NCBI RefSeq assembly: GCF_008364795.1 | Contig: NZ_VTTM01000001.1 | Coordinates: 744,001 to 808,000, forward strand | Length of the DNA: 64,000 bases | Source: Azospirillum oryzae | Lineage (GTDB): Bacteria > Pseudomonadota > Alphaproteobacteria > Azospirillales > Azospirillaceae | Direction: 5' to 3' | Shown: positions 1 to 8,240 of the stretch, piece by piece | How the letters are laid out: each line of letters opens with the position of its first letter | How positions within the stretch are numbered: position 1 is the first letter of the stretch | Notes under the pieces: generated by a model | Databases searched by the model: none | What the model saw: only the letters and a program-made list of their open reading frames with translations | What the model was told of the DNA's origin: nothing | Translations under genes and position numbers: made by a program

Positions 1-110
1 CAGACCCGCGCATGGGCACCGCCGGGCAGTAACTCCACACCGATGGGCCAGCGGCGTTTGACGGTGGCCTGCGCCTGCTCGACAGGCGGTACGACGGCGG
101 ACAACTTCAC
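1..110 (-). CDS. treZ: TreZ, malto-oligosyltrehalose trehalohydrolase, N-terminal fragment
   Basis: Only the first 36 codons are in the window; the gene continues past base 1. Reading the minus strand from a GTG at 110-108, a basic stretch is followed by RRWPIGVELLPGG and then ARVW, which matches the conserved start of the N-terminal immunoglobulin-like domain of TreZ (pattern RR-P-GAE-L-GG-RVWAP). TreZ is a GH13 enzyme that releases trehalose from maltooligosyl-trehalose made by TreY, in the cytoplasmic trehalose/osmoprotection pathway. A G-rich run about 8 bases upstream of the GTG can serve as ribosome binding site. The catalytic domain is not visible, so the family assignment rests on this short motif only; a glycogen-branching or debranching relative is the main alternative. 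Confidence 0.55.
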   Translation of the reverse strand, partial: MKLSAVVPPVEQAQATVKRRWPIGVELLPGGAHARV

Positions 111-251
111 GGCAACGGCCCCCCGGGACGAGTGATGCGGACTTGCCTTGCGGCAATGGTCAACAGAGGCTGGGCGGCGTGGTTGCAGACAGGCTGAAAA
201 TTGTTTCAGAGACTAAGGGTTTTAGGGAGCGCGCTTCGACGCCCCCGTCCC

Positions 252-506
252 TCACACCCGCTCCCCAAAACTCCGCGCCGCCGCGTCGATCACCAGCGGG
301 TGGGCGCGCAGCGCGGTCAGCGCCGCTTCGACCTTGTCGTCGGTGACCTCCAGCGTCACCACCACGTCGGACCGGTCGCCGCGTTCGGCGTCGCGCTCCT
401 CCCGCCCCCGCTGCACGACATCGCCGAAGCGGTCGCGCAGGCTGCCGACGATCTCGGCCTCCACACCCCGGCCGCGTTCGGCGGGATAGGCATAGACCAG
501 CTCCAT
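252..506 (-). CDS. Small unknown protein (84 aa)
   Basis: I do not recognise this protein. It is 84 aa, has no signal peptide or membrane segment, is rich in Arg, Asp and Glu, and its C-terminal half (VVVTLEVTDDKVEAALTAL and onwards) looks like a beta-alpha-beta unit such as those in small ferredoxin-like folds. The ATG at 506 has an AGGGAGAG ribosome binding site. It lies downstream of the alcohol dehydrogenase gene on the same strand, separated from it by two hairpins at 527-632, so it may be transcribed separately. Confidence 0.5.
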   Translation of the reverse strand: MELVYAYPAERGRGVEAEIVGSLRDRFGDVVQRGREERDAERGDRSDVVVTLEVTDDKVEAALTALRAHPLVIDAAARSFGERV

Positions 507-526
507 GGCGGCTCTCCCTTTTCGCT

Positions 527-570
527 CTAGAGTCTGTCCGATGCTTATTGAAGCATCGGACAGACTCTAG
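527..570. repeat. Perfect 20-bp inverted repeat (long hairpin)
   Basis: Bases 527-546 and 551-570 are perfect reverse complements around a 4-base loop (ATTG). The arms begin and end with CTAG. The hairpin lies between two genes of the same direction and could act as a terminator, but there is no T-run, and the length and perfection look more like a dispersed palindromic repeat or a miniature element. Confidence 0.8.
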
Positions 571-584
571 CCTTTTGATTTGCC

Positions 585-627
585 GTGCGATTCACGCTTC
601 AGACGATTCCGTCTGAACCGATCGCAC
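585..627. repeat. Imperfect nested hairpin directly after the adh stop codon
   Basis: GTGCGAT at 585-591 pairs with ATCGCAC at 621-627, and TTCAGACG at 598-605 pairs with CGTCTGAA at 610-617 around ATTC. The element abuts the adh stop codon (629-631). An 11-base direct repeat, ACTCTAGCCTT, lies at 564-574 and again at 626-636, so this hairpin sits between two copies of the end of the neighbouring gene, as expected for an insertion or a duplication. Confidence 0.65.
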
Positions 628-628
628 T

Positions 629-1810
629 CTAGCCTTGCGGGGCGAAGACGACGCGCATGCAGTCGTCCGCCTTTTCCTTGAACATGCGGTAGGCCTGCGG
701 GCCATCGTCCAGCGGCAGCCGGTGCGTCATCAGATATGACGGGTCCAGGTCGCCGTTGCGGATGTGCTCGAACAGGCGCCCGGCATAGCGCTGGCCATTC
801 TGCTGGCCCATGCGGAAGGTCAGGCCCTTGTTCATCGCCGCGCCCATCGGGAACTTGTCGATCACCCCGCCATAGACGCCGACGATCGACAGGGTGCCGC
901 CCTTGCGGCAACTCTCGATCATCTGGCGCAGAACCGCCGGCCGGTCGGTCTGCAGCCCCACCGCCTGCTTGGCACGGTCGTACAAATCCTCCACCGCGTT
1001 CGACGCGCTGTCGGCCTCCATGCCGACGGCGTCGATGCAGACGTCGGGACCGCGCCCGCCGGTCATCGCCTGCAGCGCGTCGAAGACGTCGACGCGGCTG
1101 TAGTCCAGCGTCTCCGCCCCCACCTTCATCTGGGCGGCGCGCAGCCGGTCGGGAAAGCGGTCGATGCCGATCACCCGCTCCGCCCCCAGCAGATAGGCGC
1201 TGCGGATCGCCATCTGGCCGACGCCGCCGCAGCCCCATACCGCCACCATGTCGCCGGGCTTGATGCCGGCCATGTCGGCGGCCATGTAGCCGGTCGGCAC
1301 CGCGTCCGACACGAAGACGGCCTTCTCGTCGCTCACCCCCTCCGGCACGCGGAAGGCGTTGAAGTCGGCATAGGGCACGCGGATATAGTCGGCGTGGCTG
1401 CCGGCGTAGCCGCCAAAGGCGTGGCTGTAGCCGAAGATGCCGGCGCCGCAATGGCCATAGGCGGTGCGGGCATAGTCCGGATTCGGGTTGGAGTTGTCGC
1501 ACAGCGAGCTTTCGCCATGCTGGCAGTGCCCGCAATGGCCGCAGCCGATGATCGACACGGTGATGACCCGGTCGCCGCGGTTGAGATAGCGGACCTCCGG
1601 CCCCTTCTCCACGATCTCGCCCAGGAACTCGTGGCCGATGATGTCGCCGGGCCGCATGGTCGGCACATAGCCGTCGATCAGATGCAGGTCCGACCCGCAG
1701 ACCGACGACAGCGCCACCTTGACGATCACGTCATGCGGATTGACCAGCACCGGGTCGGGCACCCGCTCCACCCGCAAATCGTCGGTTCCGTTCCAGCAGA
1801 GCGCCTTCAT
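629..1810 (-). CDS. Zinc-dependent alcohol dehydrogenase (MDR, formaldehyde dehydrogenase-like)
   Basis: A 393-aa medium-chain NAD(P)-dependent alcohol dehydrogenase. Visible are the catalytic zinc ligands Cys38 and His60-Glu61, the structural-zinc loop with Cys90, Cys93, Cys96 and Cys104, the Rossmann GCGGVG at 193-198, and an acidic residue at the end of the next strand (Asp217, in GIDRF) that favours NAD over NADP. The length and the long insert after the zinc loop resemble the glutathione-independent formaldehyde dehydrogenase-like branch; the true substrate cannot be read from sequence. Its ATG overlaps the stop of the SRPBCC gene upstream by 4 bases, so the two are translationally coupled. 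The stop codon lies inside an 11-base repeat next to hairpin elements. Confidence 0.93.
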   Translation of the reverse strand: MKALCWNGTDDLRVERVPDPVLVNPHDVIVKVALSSVCGSDLHLIDGYVPTMRPGDIIGHEFLGEIVEKGPEVRYLNRGDRVITVSIIGCGHCGHCQHGESSLCDNSNPNPDYARTAYGHCGAGIFGYSHAFGGYAGSHADYIRVPYADFNAFRVPEGVSDEKAVFVSDAVPTGYMAADMAGIKPGDMVAVWGCGGVGQMAIRSAYLLGAERVIGIDRFPDRLRAAQMKVGAETLDYSRVDVFDALQAMTGGRGPDVCIDAVGMEADSASNAVEDLYDRAKQAVGLQTDRPAVLRQMIESCRKGGTLSIVGVYGGVIDKFPMGAAMNKGLTFRMGQQNGQRYAGRLFEHIRNGDLDPSYLMTHRLPLDDGPQAYRMFKEKADDCMRVVFAPQG

Positions 1811-2625
1811 TCCGTCGCCTCCCGGAAAGTACCCGACCCATCCCCGCGCGGCTGCCGTTCGATGGTCGACAGTTCACCGGTCTCCACCCGCTGTTTCAGC
1901 CGGCGCAGCGCCTCTTCCGCCTGCCCTTCCGGCGTCACGCCCAGTAGCGCCGCCACCTCGCCGGCCGGAACCCGGTAGACCAGCGTCAGCCGCACCTCCG
2001 TCCCGCGGTCGCCCGGCGCCGGGCTCAGCATCAGCGAGGCGCGGTGCGGCAGCGCCGTCTCGCCCACCGTGTGCCAGGTCAGCAGCCGGTCCTCGTCGAC
2101 ACGGTCGAGCACGCAGCGCCAGCTTGGCCCCTCGCCGCCCGAGACGGCCTTGGCGATCCAGCGGCTTTCGGTGGCCGACAGCACGTCGACCCGCTCCAGC
2201 TGCGGCATCAGCTTCGGCAGGTTGGCGAAGTTGCGCCAGAAGCGGAAGACCGTCCCCGGTTCGGACGCGATGGTGACCACGGCCTGCTTCCGCTCCGGCG
2301 TCAACGACCGCCGGCGGGAGGCCAGGCCATGGCTGCGCCAGGAGCCGGGGTTCGGCGCGGTGCGCAGCGGCCGTCCGCCGAACGAACCCAACCCCAGGGC
2401 GCCGACGGCGAACAGGCCGGCGCCGCCGAGCGCCAGCATCGCCCCGCCCCATCCCGACCGCCGCAACCCCATCACGCCCAGCGCGGTGCCGCCCATCATG
2501 GCAAGCCAGCGTCCGCCGGTCGCGACCTCGCCCGACCCAAGGCGGTCGCCGATCCGGCTCAAGCCCGAGCCGAAAGTGTCCGGCCGCGGCCAGCGGCCGT
2601 CTCCGGTCAAACTGTTCGACGCCAT
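1807..2625 (-). CDS. SRPBCC-family protein with glycine-rich membrane segments
   Basis: A 272-aa protein. Residues about 38-85 are hydrophobic and Gly-rich (one or two likely membrane passes); residues about 110-245 form an SRPBCC/START-like domain of the polyketide cyclase/dehydrase type, recognisable from the opening strand VVTIASEPGTVFRFW followed by FANLPKLMPQLERV. Proteins of this build often sit next to zinc alcohol dehydrogenases; the ligand is unknown. It overlaps the dehydrogenase start by 4 bases and is the first gene of a two-gene operon, divergent from the alpha/beta hydrolase at 2795. The ATG follows AAAGGAG, a strong ribosome binding site. Confidence 0.8.
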   Translation of the reverse strand: MASNSLTGDGRWPRPDTFGSGLSRIGDRLGSGEVATGGRWLAMMGGTALGVMGLRRSGWGGAMLALGGAGLFAVGALGLGSFGGRPLRTAPNPGSWRSHGLASRRRSLTPERKQAVVTIASEPGTVFRFWRNFANLPKLMPQLERVDVLSATESRWIAKAVSGGEGPSWRCVLDRVDEDRLLTWHTVGETALPHRASLMLSPAPGDRGTEVRLTLVYRVPAGEVAALLGVTPEGQAEEALRRLKQRVETGELSTIERQPRGDGSGTFREATE

Positions 2626-2794
2626 CGCCGCTCCTTTCCCGTTTGTCCAATGCCTGTGGCCAGAGTCACTGGGCCAAAGTCTCTGGATAGAGAACAGCCG
2701 GGTTGCGGCTTCGTTGCCTCGCCCGCCCCGGTATGCGGCAACCGCGGGCCGTTCCCGCTGTTACCATCTTCAGCAGCCGAGATCGGAAGGGAGA

Positions 2795-3445
2795 ATGGCC
2801 GTGCCGCTTCTGGACGCCACCATGGGCATCGCCGACGCCGAAGGCTTTCAGCCGGCGACACTGGAAACCGACCGTGGCCCGATCGAGGCCCGCTATTACC
2901 CGGTGCCGGGCGGGGTTCTGGCGGTGATTTGGGTCGGCGGGGTCGGCGGCGGCTTCGACACGCCGGCGCGCGGGCTCTATCCCCGGCTGGCCGCCGACCT
3001 GACCGCCGACCGCATCGCCTCGCTTCGCCTGCGCTTCCGCGATCCGCGCGACCTGGAGGAGGCGGTGTACGACCTGCTGTGCGGGCTGAGCTTCCTGGGC
3101 CGCCAGGGCATCCACCATGTGGCGCTGGTCGGCCATTCCTTCGGCGGGGCGGTGGTCATCCAGGCGGCGGCGTCGAACCGCGGCGCCGTCTGCACGGTGG
3201 TGGCGCTGGCGACCCAGGGCTACGGCACCGACCCGGTCGGCGATTTGTCCTGCCCCATCCTGCTGGTCCACGGCGAGGCGGACGAGATCCTGCCGCCCAG
3301 CTGCTCCATCCACGTCCACCGCAAGGCGCGCGAGCCGAAGAAGCTGGTCCTTGTCCCCGGCACCGGCCACGCCCTGGAGGAGGCGTCGGAGGCGGTCTGC
3401 CGCGAGGTGCGCGACTGGCTGAAGGAAAACTTGCTGAAGAAGTAG
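2795..3445 (+). CDS. Alpha/beta hydrolase
   Basis: A 216-aa cytoplasmic alpha/beta hydrolase. The nucleophile elbow GHSFGG places the catalytic serine at about residue 115; a likely Asp follows in LLVHGEADEI and the His in GTGHAL near residue 197. The compact size without an obvious lid and the lack of a signal peptide resemble the dienelactone hydrolase/KANL3-like group; substrate unknown. The ATG at 2795 is preceded by GGAAGGGAG, so the longer upstream open frame (which crosses the divergent SRPBCC gene) is not used. It runs towards the anti-sigma gene, with a weak 6-bp hairpin at 3445-3465 between them. Confidence 0.85.
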   Translation: MAVPLLDATMGIADAEGFQPATLETDRGPIEARYYPVPGGVLAVIWVGGVGGGFDTPARGLYPRLAADLTADRIASLRLRFRDPRDLEEAVYDLLCGLSFLGRQGIHHVALVGHSFGGAVVIQAAASNRGAVCTVVALATQGYGTDPVGDLSCPILLVHGEADEILPPSCSIHVHRKAREPKKLVLVPGTGHALEEASEAVCREVRDWLKENLLKK

Positions 3446-3479
3446 AGGGGAGCAGACGCCCCCTCGGCTTTCCTTCGCC

Positions 3480-4427
3480 TCAGCTTTCCTTCGCCTTTTG
3501 AGTGTCGCTGATCGGCTGCACGCCCGGCGGATGATCCTGTTGCGGCTGCGGCTGTTGCTGCTGGGGCTGCTGTTCCGGCGGCGGCTCGCGGCGCGGCGGG
3601 CCGGCCTTCACGTCCTGATAGACCGCCTTGGCGATCTCCAGCAGTTCCTCCTTCGACAGGCGGCCGGCCAGCGCGTAGGCCAGCGGACCCTCGACCCAAT
3701 AGAAGGTCGCGACGTCGCCGTTCTGGGTGAAGCTGAAGTTGGACTGGTTGCCGCCCTGGGGCGCGCCGACGAACAGGGTGATCCGCTTGTTGGCGTCGTT
3801 GGCGTACATGTACTGGGCGCCGGCGCCGAGGTCGGTCGGCAGCGACCGGCCGCCGATCAGCCGGTAGCCGACGCGGCCCAGGTCAGGACCGAACACGTCG
3901 CGGCCCATCCGCTTGGACAGCCAGCCGTTCAGCTCGTCCTGATTGTCGGCGCCAAGCTCCACCTGGAAGCGTTCGTCCGAGGTGTAGAAACGGTGGGCCT
4001 GCGTCGCCTCCTGGGCGAAGGTGGCCAGCGTCTGGCGCTGCTGGGCGACGGGGGCCGCGCCCTGCTGGTCGGCGCCACGGCCCATCCAGCCGCCGGCCGC
4101 ACCGGCGACCACCAGCATCACCGCCGCGGCGAATCGCACCAGCGGACGGGCATGCCACGCCGGACGGTTGTCGTTGAAGGCGATGCGGCCCTTCAGCCGG
4201 TCGGACAGCTCCTGAACCGTGTCGCTCGGCGGCTCGCGCAGGACGGCGTCGAACATCTCGTGCAGCAGCAGCCCCTGGGCGCGGTAATCCTCCGCCCGGC
4301 GCGCCGCCTCCGGATCCTCGGCAAGCCATCGCTCCACCGCCAGGCGGCGGTTGCCGTCCAGCTGGCCATCCACATAGGCGTGGAGTTCGTCCTCCGTGAC
4401 CCGTCCAGTCGCTTGATGCGCGTTCAT
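3480..4427 (-). CDS. Membrane-bound anti-sigma factor
   Basis: A 315-aa protein. The N-terminal region (VTEDELHAYVDGQL, residues 10-23) is the helical anti-sigma domain of the RsiW/ChrR type but contains no Cys, so the zinc form (HxxxCxxC) is absent. A single membrane segment lies at about 97-115, followed by a periplasmic domain (about 120-285) and a Pro/Gln-rich tail with Q-P repeats. Its ATG overlaps the stop of the ECF sigma gene (ATGA at 4424-4427), the usual arrangement for a cognate pair. It should hold the sigma factor at the membrane until a periplasmic signal is sensed. The signal is unknown. Confidence 0.85.
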   Translation of the reverse strand: MNAHQATGRVTEDELHAYVDGQLDGNRRLAVERWLAEDPEAARRAEDYRAQGLLLHEMFDAVLREPPSDTVQELSDRLKGRIAFNDNRPAWHARPLVRFAAAVMLVVAGAAGGWMGRGADQQGAAPVAQQRQTLATFAQEATQAHRFYTSDERFQVELGADNQDELNGWLSKRMGRDVFGPDLGRVGYRLIGGRSLPTDLGAGAQYMYANDANKRITLFVGAPQGGNQSNFSFTQNGDVATFYWVEGPLAYALAGRLSKEELLEIAKAVYQDVKAGPPRREPPPEQQPQQQQPQPQQDHPPGVQPISDTQKAKES

Positions 4428-4936
4428 CACTTCACCCGCCGGAGGGTGACGCCACCCTCGTTCGCCAGTTTCGCCCGCACCGCCTCGCGCGCCCTGGAGA
4501 GGCGCGACATGACGGTCCCGATCGGCACGCCGAGCATGTCGGCGACCTCGTCGTATTTCAGGCCCTCCAGCGCCACCAGAAGCAGCACCTTGCGCTGTTC
4601 CTCCGGCAACTCGTCGACCGCGCGCATCATCTCGCGCAACTCGACACGCTCTTCCTGCCGGGCCGGGCTGACCAGCTTCGATTCGACGTCGGCGACGTCG
4701 ACCTCCTGCGGCCGGGCGGCCTTGGAACGGACCTGATTGACGTGGACGTTGTGCAGGATGGTGAAAAGCCATGCCCGCAGGTTCGTCCCCGCCTGGAAGC
4801 TGTCGGCGCGCGCCACCGCGCGCGTCAGCGCCTCCTGCACCAGATCCTCCGCATCCGCACCGTTGCGCAGCAACGCTCGCGCGTAGCGCCGCAAGGACGC
4901 GATGTGGACTTCCAGATCGACCCCGAATTTGCTCAA
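4427..4936 (-). CDS. ECF-family RNA polymerase sigma factor
   Basis: A 169-aa group 4 sigma factor with only regions 2 and 4. Region 2 includes DAEDLVQEALTRA and LRAWLFTILHN (about residues 27-65); region 4 has the helix-turn-helix LKYDEVADMLGVPIGTVMSRLSR split over about residues 125-150. It is translationally coupled to the anti-sigma gene downstream. A GGAAT-N17-CGTT element lies 160-185 bp upstream and could be an autoregulated promoter. The chemical nature of the stress cannot be deduced. Confidence 0.95.
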   Translation of the reverse strand: MSKFGVDLEVHIASLRRYARALLRNGADAEDLVQEALTRAVARADSFQAGTNLRAWLFTILHNVHVNQVRSKAARPQEVDVADVESKLVSPARQEERVELREMMRAVDELPEEQRKVLLLVALEGLKYDEVADMLGVPIGTVMSRLSRAREAVRAKLANEGGVTLRRVK

Positions 4937-5094
4937 CCGCGCACCCGTTCCTTACCGGTAACGCCAAGGCTCACGCCATGGACTCCCCCTTCCAGCGAGA
5001 GGCCGGACGGGACGACGAGGGCGCCGCAACTCCAGGGCCGGGCCGGCTCACTCGACCCTGCGGCCGAAATGGGGACCCGATGCATATGGGTGCG

Positions 5095-5120
5095 AACGCG
5101 CGCCGCGCATCCTTTATTCC
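5095..5120 (-). promoter_or_regulatory. Candidate ECF-type promoter (GGAAT-N17-CGTT)
   Basis: On the minus strand GGAAT (5120-5116) is followed after 17 bases by CGTT (5098-5095). Both resemble ECF/EcfG-type -35 and -10 elements of alphaproteobacteria. The only gene downstream is the ECF sigma/anti-sigma operon, which fits autoregulation. The implied leader is about 150 bases. The 322-bp gap 4937-5258 shows no other feature; short open frames there have no ribosome binding site or family resemblance. Confidence 0.4.
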
Positions 5121-5258
5121 AGACTTTGTCGGGCTTGCAGCAAAATTTGTGCGGTACGGCCACGCTTGTGCCGAAAAGGCTTCAGAGCCGGGCCGGCAGA
5201 GAACGGAATGCCGCACGCGGCGGCAGCGATCATGCGGGCGTGGCACATGCCGCATCCT

Positions 5259-5948
5259 TCACCCGCTGGAGACGACCCGCCCGTCGCGCAGCGTCACCGT
5301 GCCGTCGAAACGGCCGAAGATCGTCTCGTCGTGCGTGACGACCAGGATGGCGGCCTGCTGTTCGATGGCGAGCCGGCGCAGCAGGTCCATCACCATGCCG
5401 GCGCGCCCGGAGTCCAGGGCCGCCGTCGGCTCGTCGGCCAGGATGATGCGCGGGCGATTGGCGAGCGCGCGGGCGATGGCGACGCGCTGCGCCTCGCCGC
5501 CCGACAGCCGCGACGGCAGCGTCGCGCCACGGTGCCCCACCTCCAGATAGTCCAGCAAAGCCCGCGCGCGGCGCCGCGCCTCGGCGCCGGGAACGCCGGC
5601 AAGGTCGAGCGCGACCGCGACATTCTCCTCGGCGGTCAGGAACGGCAGCAGGTTATGGAACTGGAAGATGAAGCCGATCTTCTCCAACCGCAGCCGGCGC
5701 AGGTCGGATCGAAGCCAGCGGCCGTCGTAGACCGTCTCGCCGTCGAGGTTCAGGCGGCCGCGCGTCGGTTCGACGATGCAGCCGATCAGGTTCAGCAGCG
5801 TCGTCTTGCCCGATCCGCTGGGGCCGAGCAGCCCGACCACCTGCCCCGGATAGACCTGCAGGTCGGTGTCCTTCAGCGCATGCACGGCGGTCTCGCCTCG
5901 GCCGTAGGTCTTGGCGATTCCCCGAAGCTCGACGAGCGGCGCGGCCAT
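5259..5948 (-). CDS. ABC transporter ATP-binding protein (LolD/MacB type)
   Basis: A 229-aa nucleotide-binding subunit. Walker A GPSGSGKT starts at residue 42, the signature LSGGEAQ is at 148-154, Walker B with ILADEP at 169-174 and the switch His in VTHDE near 206. The start at 5948 is chosen because the family begins with a short MxxLVELRGIAKTYG; the upstream frame overlaps the permease. Together with the FtsX-like permease at 5953 and the adaptor at 7083 it forms a DevBCA/MacAB-like exporter. No outer-membrane channel gene is nearby. The gene order is adaptor, permease, ATPase. Confidence 0.92.
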   Translation of the reverse strand: MAAPLVELRGIAKTYGRGETAVHALKDTDLQVYPGQVVGLLGPSGSGKTTLLNLIGCIVEPTRGRLNLDGETVYDGRWLRSDLRRLRLEKIGFIFQFHNLLPFLTAEENVAVALDLAGVPGAEARRRARALLDYLEVGHRGATLPSRLSGGEAQRVAIARALANRPRIILADEPTAALDSGRAGMVMDLLRRLAIEQQAAILVVTHDETIFGRFDGTVTLRDGRVVSSG

Positions 5949-5952
5949 CGCC

Positions 5953-7086
5953 CTACCCTCCCAGCGCCGTGGCCGGATCGACCTTGAGCGCCAGGCGCAC
6001 GCCAAGCCCGCTCGCCGCCACGCACAGGACAAGCACCGCCACGCCCAGCATCAGCGCGTCCTCCGGCAGCAGCAGCAGGCGGCGCGGAAAATGATCCTTG
6101 GCGAGCAGAATGAGCAGCGTGCCGGCGCTCCAGCCGATTATCCCCATGGCGAGCGCCTGCTGCACGATCAGGGCGACGATGGTGCGGTCGGGCGCACCGA
6201 TGAGCTTGAGCGTGGCGATGGCCTTCACCTTATCCATGGTCAGCGTGTAGAGGATCAGCGCAATCACCACGGCCGAGACCGCCAGCAAGATCCCCGTGAA
6301 CAGACCGATCTGCCGGCGCGCCTTCTCGACCACCGATTTCAGCAACAACCCTTCCTGGTCCTCCTGCGTCAGCGCCCCGAGATGCTTCCAGCGCGCCGCC
6401 TCCGCCTCAACGCCGACCGCCGGCACGCCGGGCAGCATCCGCGCCACCACCGCGTTCACGGTGTCGAGACCGGCCGGGCGGGCGCCGCGTGCCAATTCGC
6501 GCCGGGCGGCGGGCGGGTCCAGCTCGAACTGGAGGCGCTGGCTGTCCTTCAACGTCAGATGGACCACCGGATCGCCGCCCGACGCGACGATGCCCTCGGT
6601 CAGCCCCACCACCTCGTAGGAGTCCCGCCCCAGCCGCACCCGCTCGCCGATCTCCAGACCGGCGCGGCGGTCGGCGAGCATTTCGTAGTGGCTGCGGGTG
6701 ATCGGCCGCCCGGCGGCGAGGCGCTTCGGCTCGCCCGGCCGGCCCGGCTCGTAGCCGACAACGTACAGGCGCAACGTCCGCCCGCGGTGTGCGGCTTCCA
6801 CCGACTGGAAGGTGAGCGCCCCCGCCGCCGCCACCCCGGCCAACCGCGCCACCGCGTCGCGCGTGTCGCCGGGAATGCGCGAGGACTCGGCAAACGGGCC
6901 GCGGGTGCCGGATTCGACGACCCACAGGTCGGCGCCGGGGGCGCGCACCAGGGTCAGCGCCTCGTCCACCAGCCCACGGTAGATGCCGATCATCGACAGC
7001 ACGACACCCAGCAGCAGGCTCAGCCCCAGGCAGGTCAGCAGAAAGCGGCCGAGGTTGTGGCGGACGTCGCGCAACGCAAGGTTCAT
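5953..7086 (-). CDS. ABC transporter permease, FtsX/DevC-like
   Basis: A 377-aa inner-membrane permease. One membrane segment near the N-terminus (FLLTCLGLSLLLGVVLSMIG, about residues 14-35), a large periplasmic loop (about 36-260), then three membrane segments at the C-terminus, the topology of MacB/LolC/DevC permeases. The start (ATG 7086) overlaps the stop of the adaptor gene by 4 bases and the stop is 4 bases before the ATPase start, so all three are coupled. Substrate unknown; DevBCA relatives export lipids or glycolipids and MacB relatives export peptides and lipoproteins. Confidence 0.88.
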   Translation of the reverse strand: MNLALRDVRHNLGRFLLTCLGLSLLLGVVLSMIGIYRGLVDEALTLVRAPGADLWVVESGTRGPFAESSRIPGDTRDAVARLAGVAAAGALTFQSVEAAHRGRTLRLYVVGYEPGRPGEPKRLAAGRPITRSHYEMLADRRAGLEIGERVRLGRDSYEVVGLTEGIVASGGDPVVHLTLKDSQRLQFELDPPAARRELARGARPAGLDTVNAVVARMLPGVPAVGVEAEAARWKHLGALTQEDQEGLLLKSVVEKARRQIGLFTGILLAVSAVVIALILYTLTMDKVKAIATLKLIGAPDRTIVALIVQQALAMGIIGWSAGTLLILLAKDHFPRRLLLLPEDALMLGVAVLVLCVAASGLGVRLALKVDPATALGG

Positions 7087-8240
7087 GGCGGCGCCCCCAG
7101 CGGATCGGCGCGCCGGCCCTCCCGCAGGCCGGACGCGGCGGCGACCACCGGCTGCGCGCCATCGGGCAGACCGCCGGTCACCTCCAGCCGGCCGTCCAGC
7201 ATGCGCCGGCCGAAACTCAGCGCGCGGCGGGCGAGGAGGCCGTCCTCGATGGTCCACACCGTACCGCTCCGTCCGTCGAAGCGGTCGATCGCCATCTGCG
7301 GCACCAGCACGGCGCGCTGCAGGCGGCCCACCGCGATCGTCGCCTCGACCTGTTCGGCGAGATAGACGCGGGACGGGCAGACCTCGCATTTCAGATAGAC
7401 TTTCCTTTCCTCGGTGACACGGTCGCTTTCCAGCTCGATGCGGGCCACGCGCGCCCGAAAGGTCCCGCCGGGAAGCGAACGCAACCGCACCGTCGCCACC
7501 TGCCCTTCCGCCAGACCACCGGCCGAGGCCTCGTCGATGTGGACCAGCGCCCATACGCTGTCCGGGGCGATCAGGGTGAACAGCGGCTCGCCGGGATTGA
7601 CGGCGGCGCCCAACTCCTTGTGGCGGGCGATCACCAATGCGTCGAACGGTGCGGTCAGCGTGTAGCGGTCGAGCCGAGCGGATTCGTAGCGCAGCCGCGC
7701 CTCGGAATCGGCAAGGGCGGCATCGGCCACCGCGAGGTCCGACTGCGCCACCGTCAGTTCCGCTTCGGCGACGCGCAGGTCTGCGGCGCTGTCCTCCGCC
7801 ACCTCCACCGACACGCTGCCCTTGGCCAGCAGTTGCTGCCGTCGTCCAGCGGCCTGCCGACGCTTGTCGAGCAGTGAGTGCGCCTTGAGGATGGTGGCCT
7901 CCGCCCTCGCGCGCGCCGCCCGCGCCTGCCCGACGGCGGCCTTGGCCTCGGCAACGCGGGCGTCCTGCTGGCGGGTGTCGAGGCGGGCGAGCACGGCGCC
8001 CTGCGGCACGCGTTCGCCGTGGTCGGCGAACAGCTCCGTCAGCGTGCCGGCGACCTCCAGCCCGACTGCGGAGCGCACCCGCGCCTCCACCGTGCCGATG
8101 CCGTAGACCTCCAAAGGAACCTCGTCCTCCGCCGCCGCGACCGGCAGCGCCAGCGGGCGCAGCCACAACGCCCAGACCCCGCCGGCCAGGACACCGAGGA
8201 TCGGGAGCAGCGCGAGACCGAGGCGCAGCAGCCGACGCAT
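7083..8240 (-). CDS. HlyD/MacA-like periplasmic adaptor (membrane fusion protein)
   Basis: A 385-aa adaptor. The N-terminus has one membrane anchor (about residues 6-28), followed by the split biotinyl-lipoyl domain, a long alpha-helical hairpin (about 90-190, Ala/Arg-rich with heptads) and a beta-barrel. An unusual CEVC pair lies in the barrel region (KCEVCPSRVYL). The ATG at 8240 is preferred over one 21 bases upstream because GAAGGGA lies at correct spacing before it. First gene of the exporter operon; the 214 bp between it and the tRNA gene show no other feature. Confidence 0.87.
   Translation of the reverse strand: MRRLLRLGLALLPILGVLAGGVWALWLRPLALPVAAAEDEVPLEVYGIGTVEARVRSAVGLEVAGTLTELFADHGERVPQGAVLARLDTRQQDARVAEAKAAVGQARAARARAEATILKAHSLLDKRRQAAGRRQQLLAKGSVSVEVAEDSAADLRVAEAELTVAQSDLAVADAALADSEARLRYESARLDRYTLTAPFDALVIARHKELGAAVNPGEPLFTLIAPDSVWALVHIDEASAGGLAEGQVATVRLRSLPGGTFRARVARIELESDRVTEERKVYLKCEVCPSRVYLAEQVEATIAVGRLQRAVLVPQMAIDRFDGRSGTVWTIEDGLLARRALSFGRRMLDGRLEVTGGLPDGAQPVVAAASGLREGRRADPLGAPP

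Noticed and set aside
4971-5255. Small open frame between the ECF sigma gene and the ABC ATPase
   Set aside because: No ribosome binding site, no homology, and it overlaps the candidate sigma promoter.
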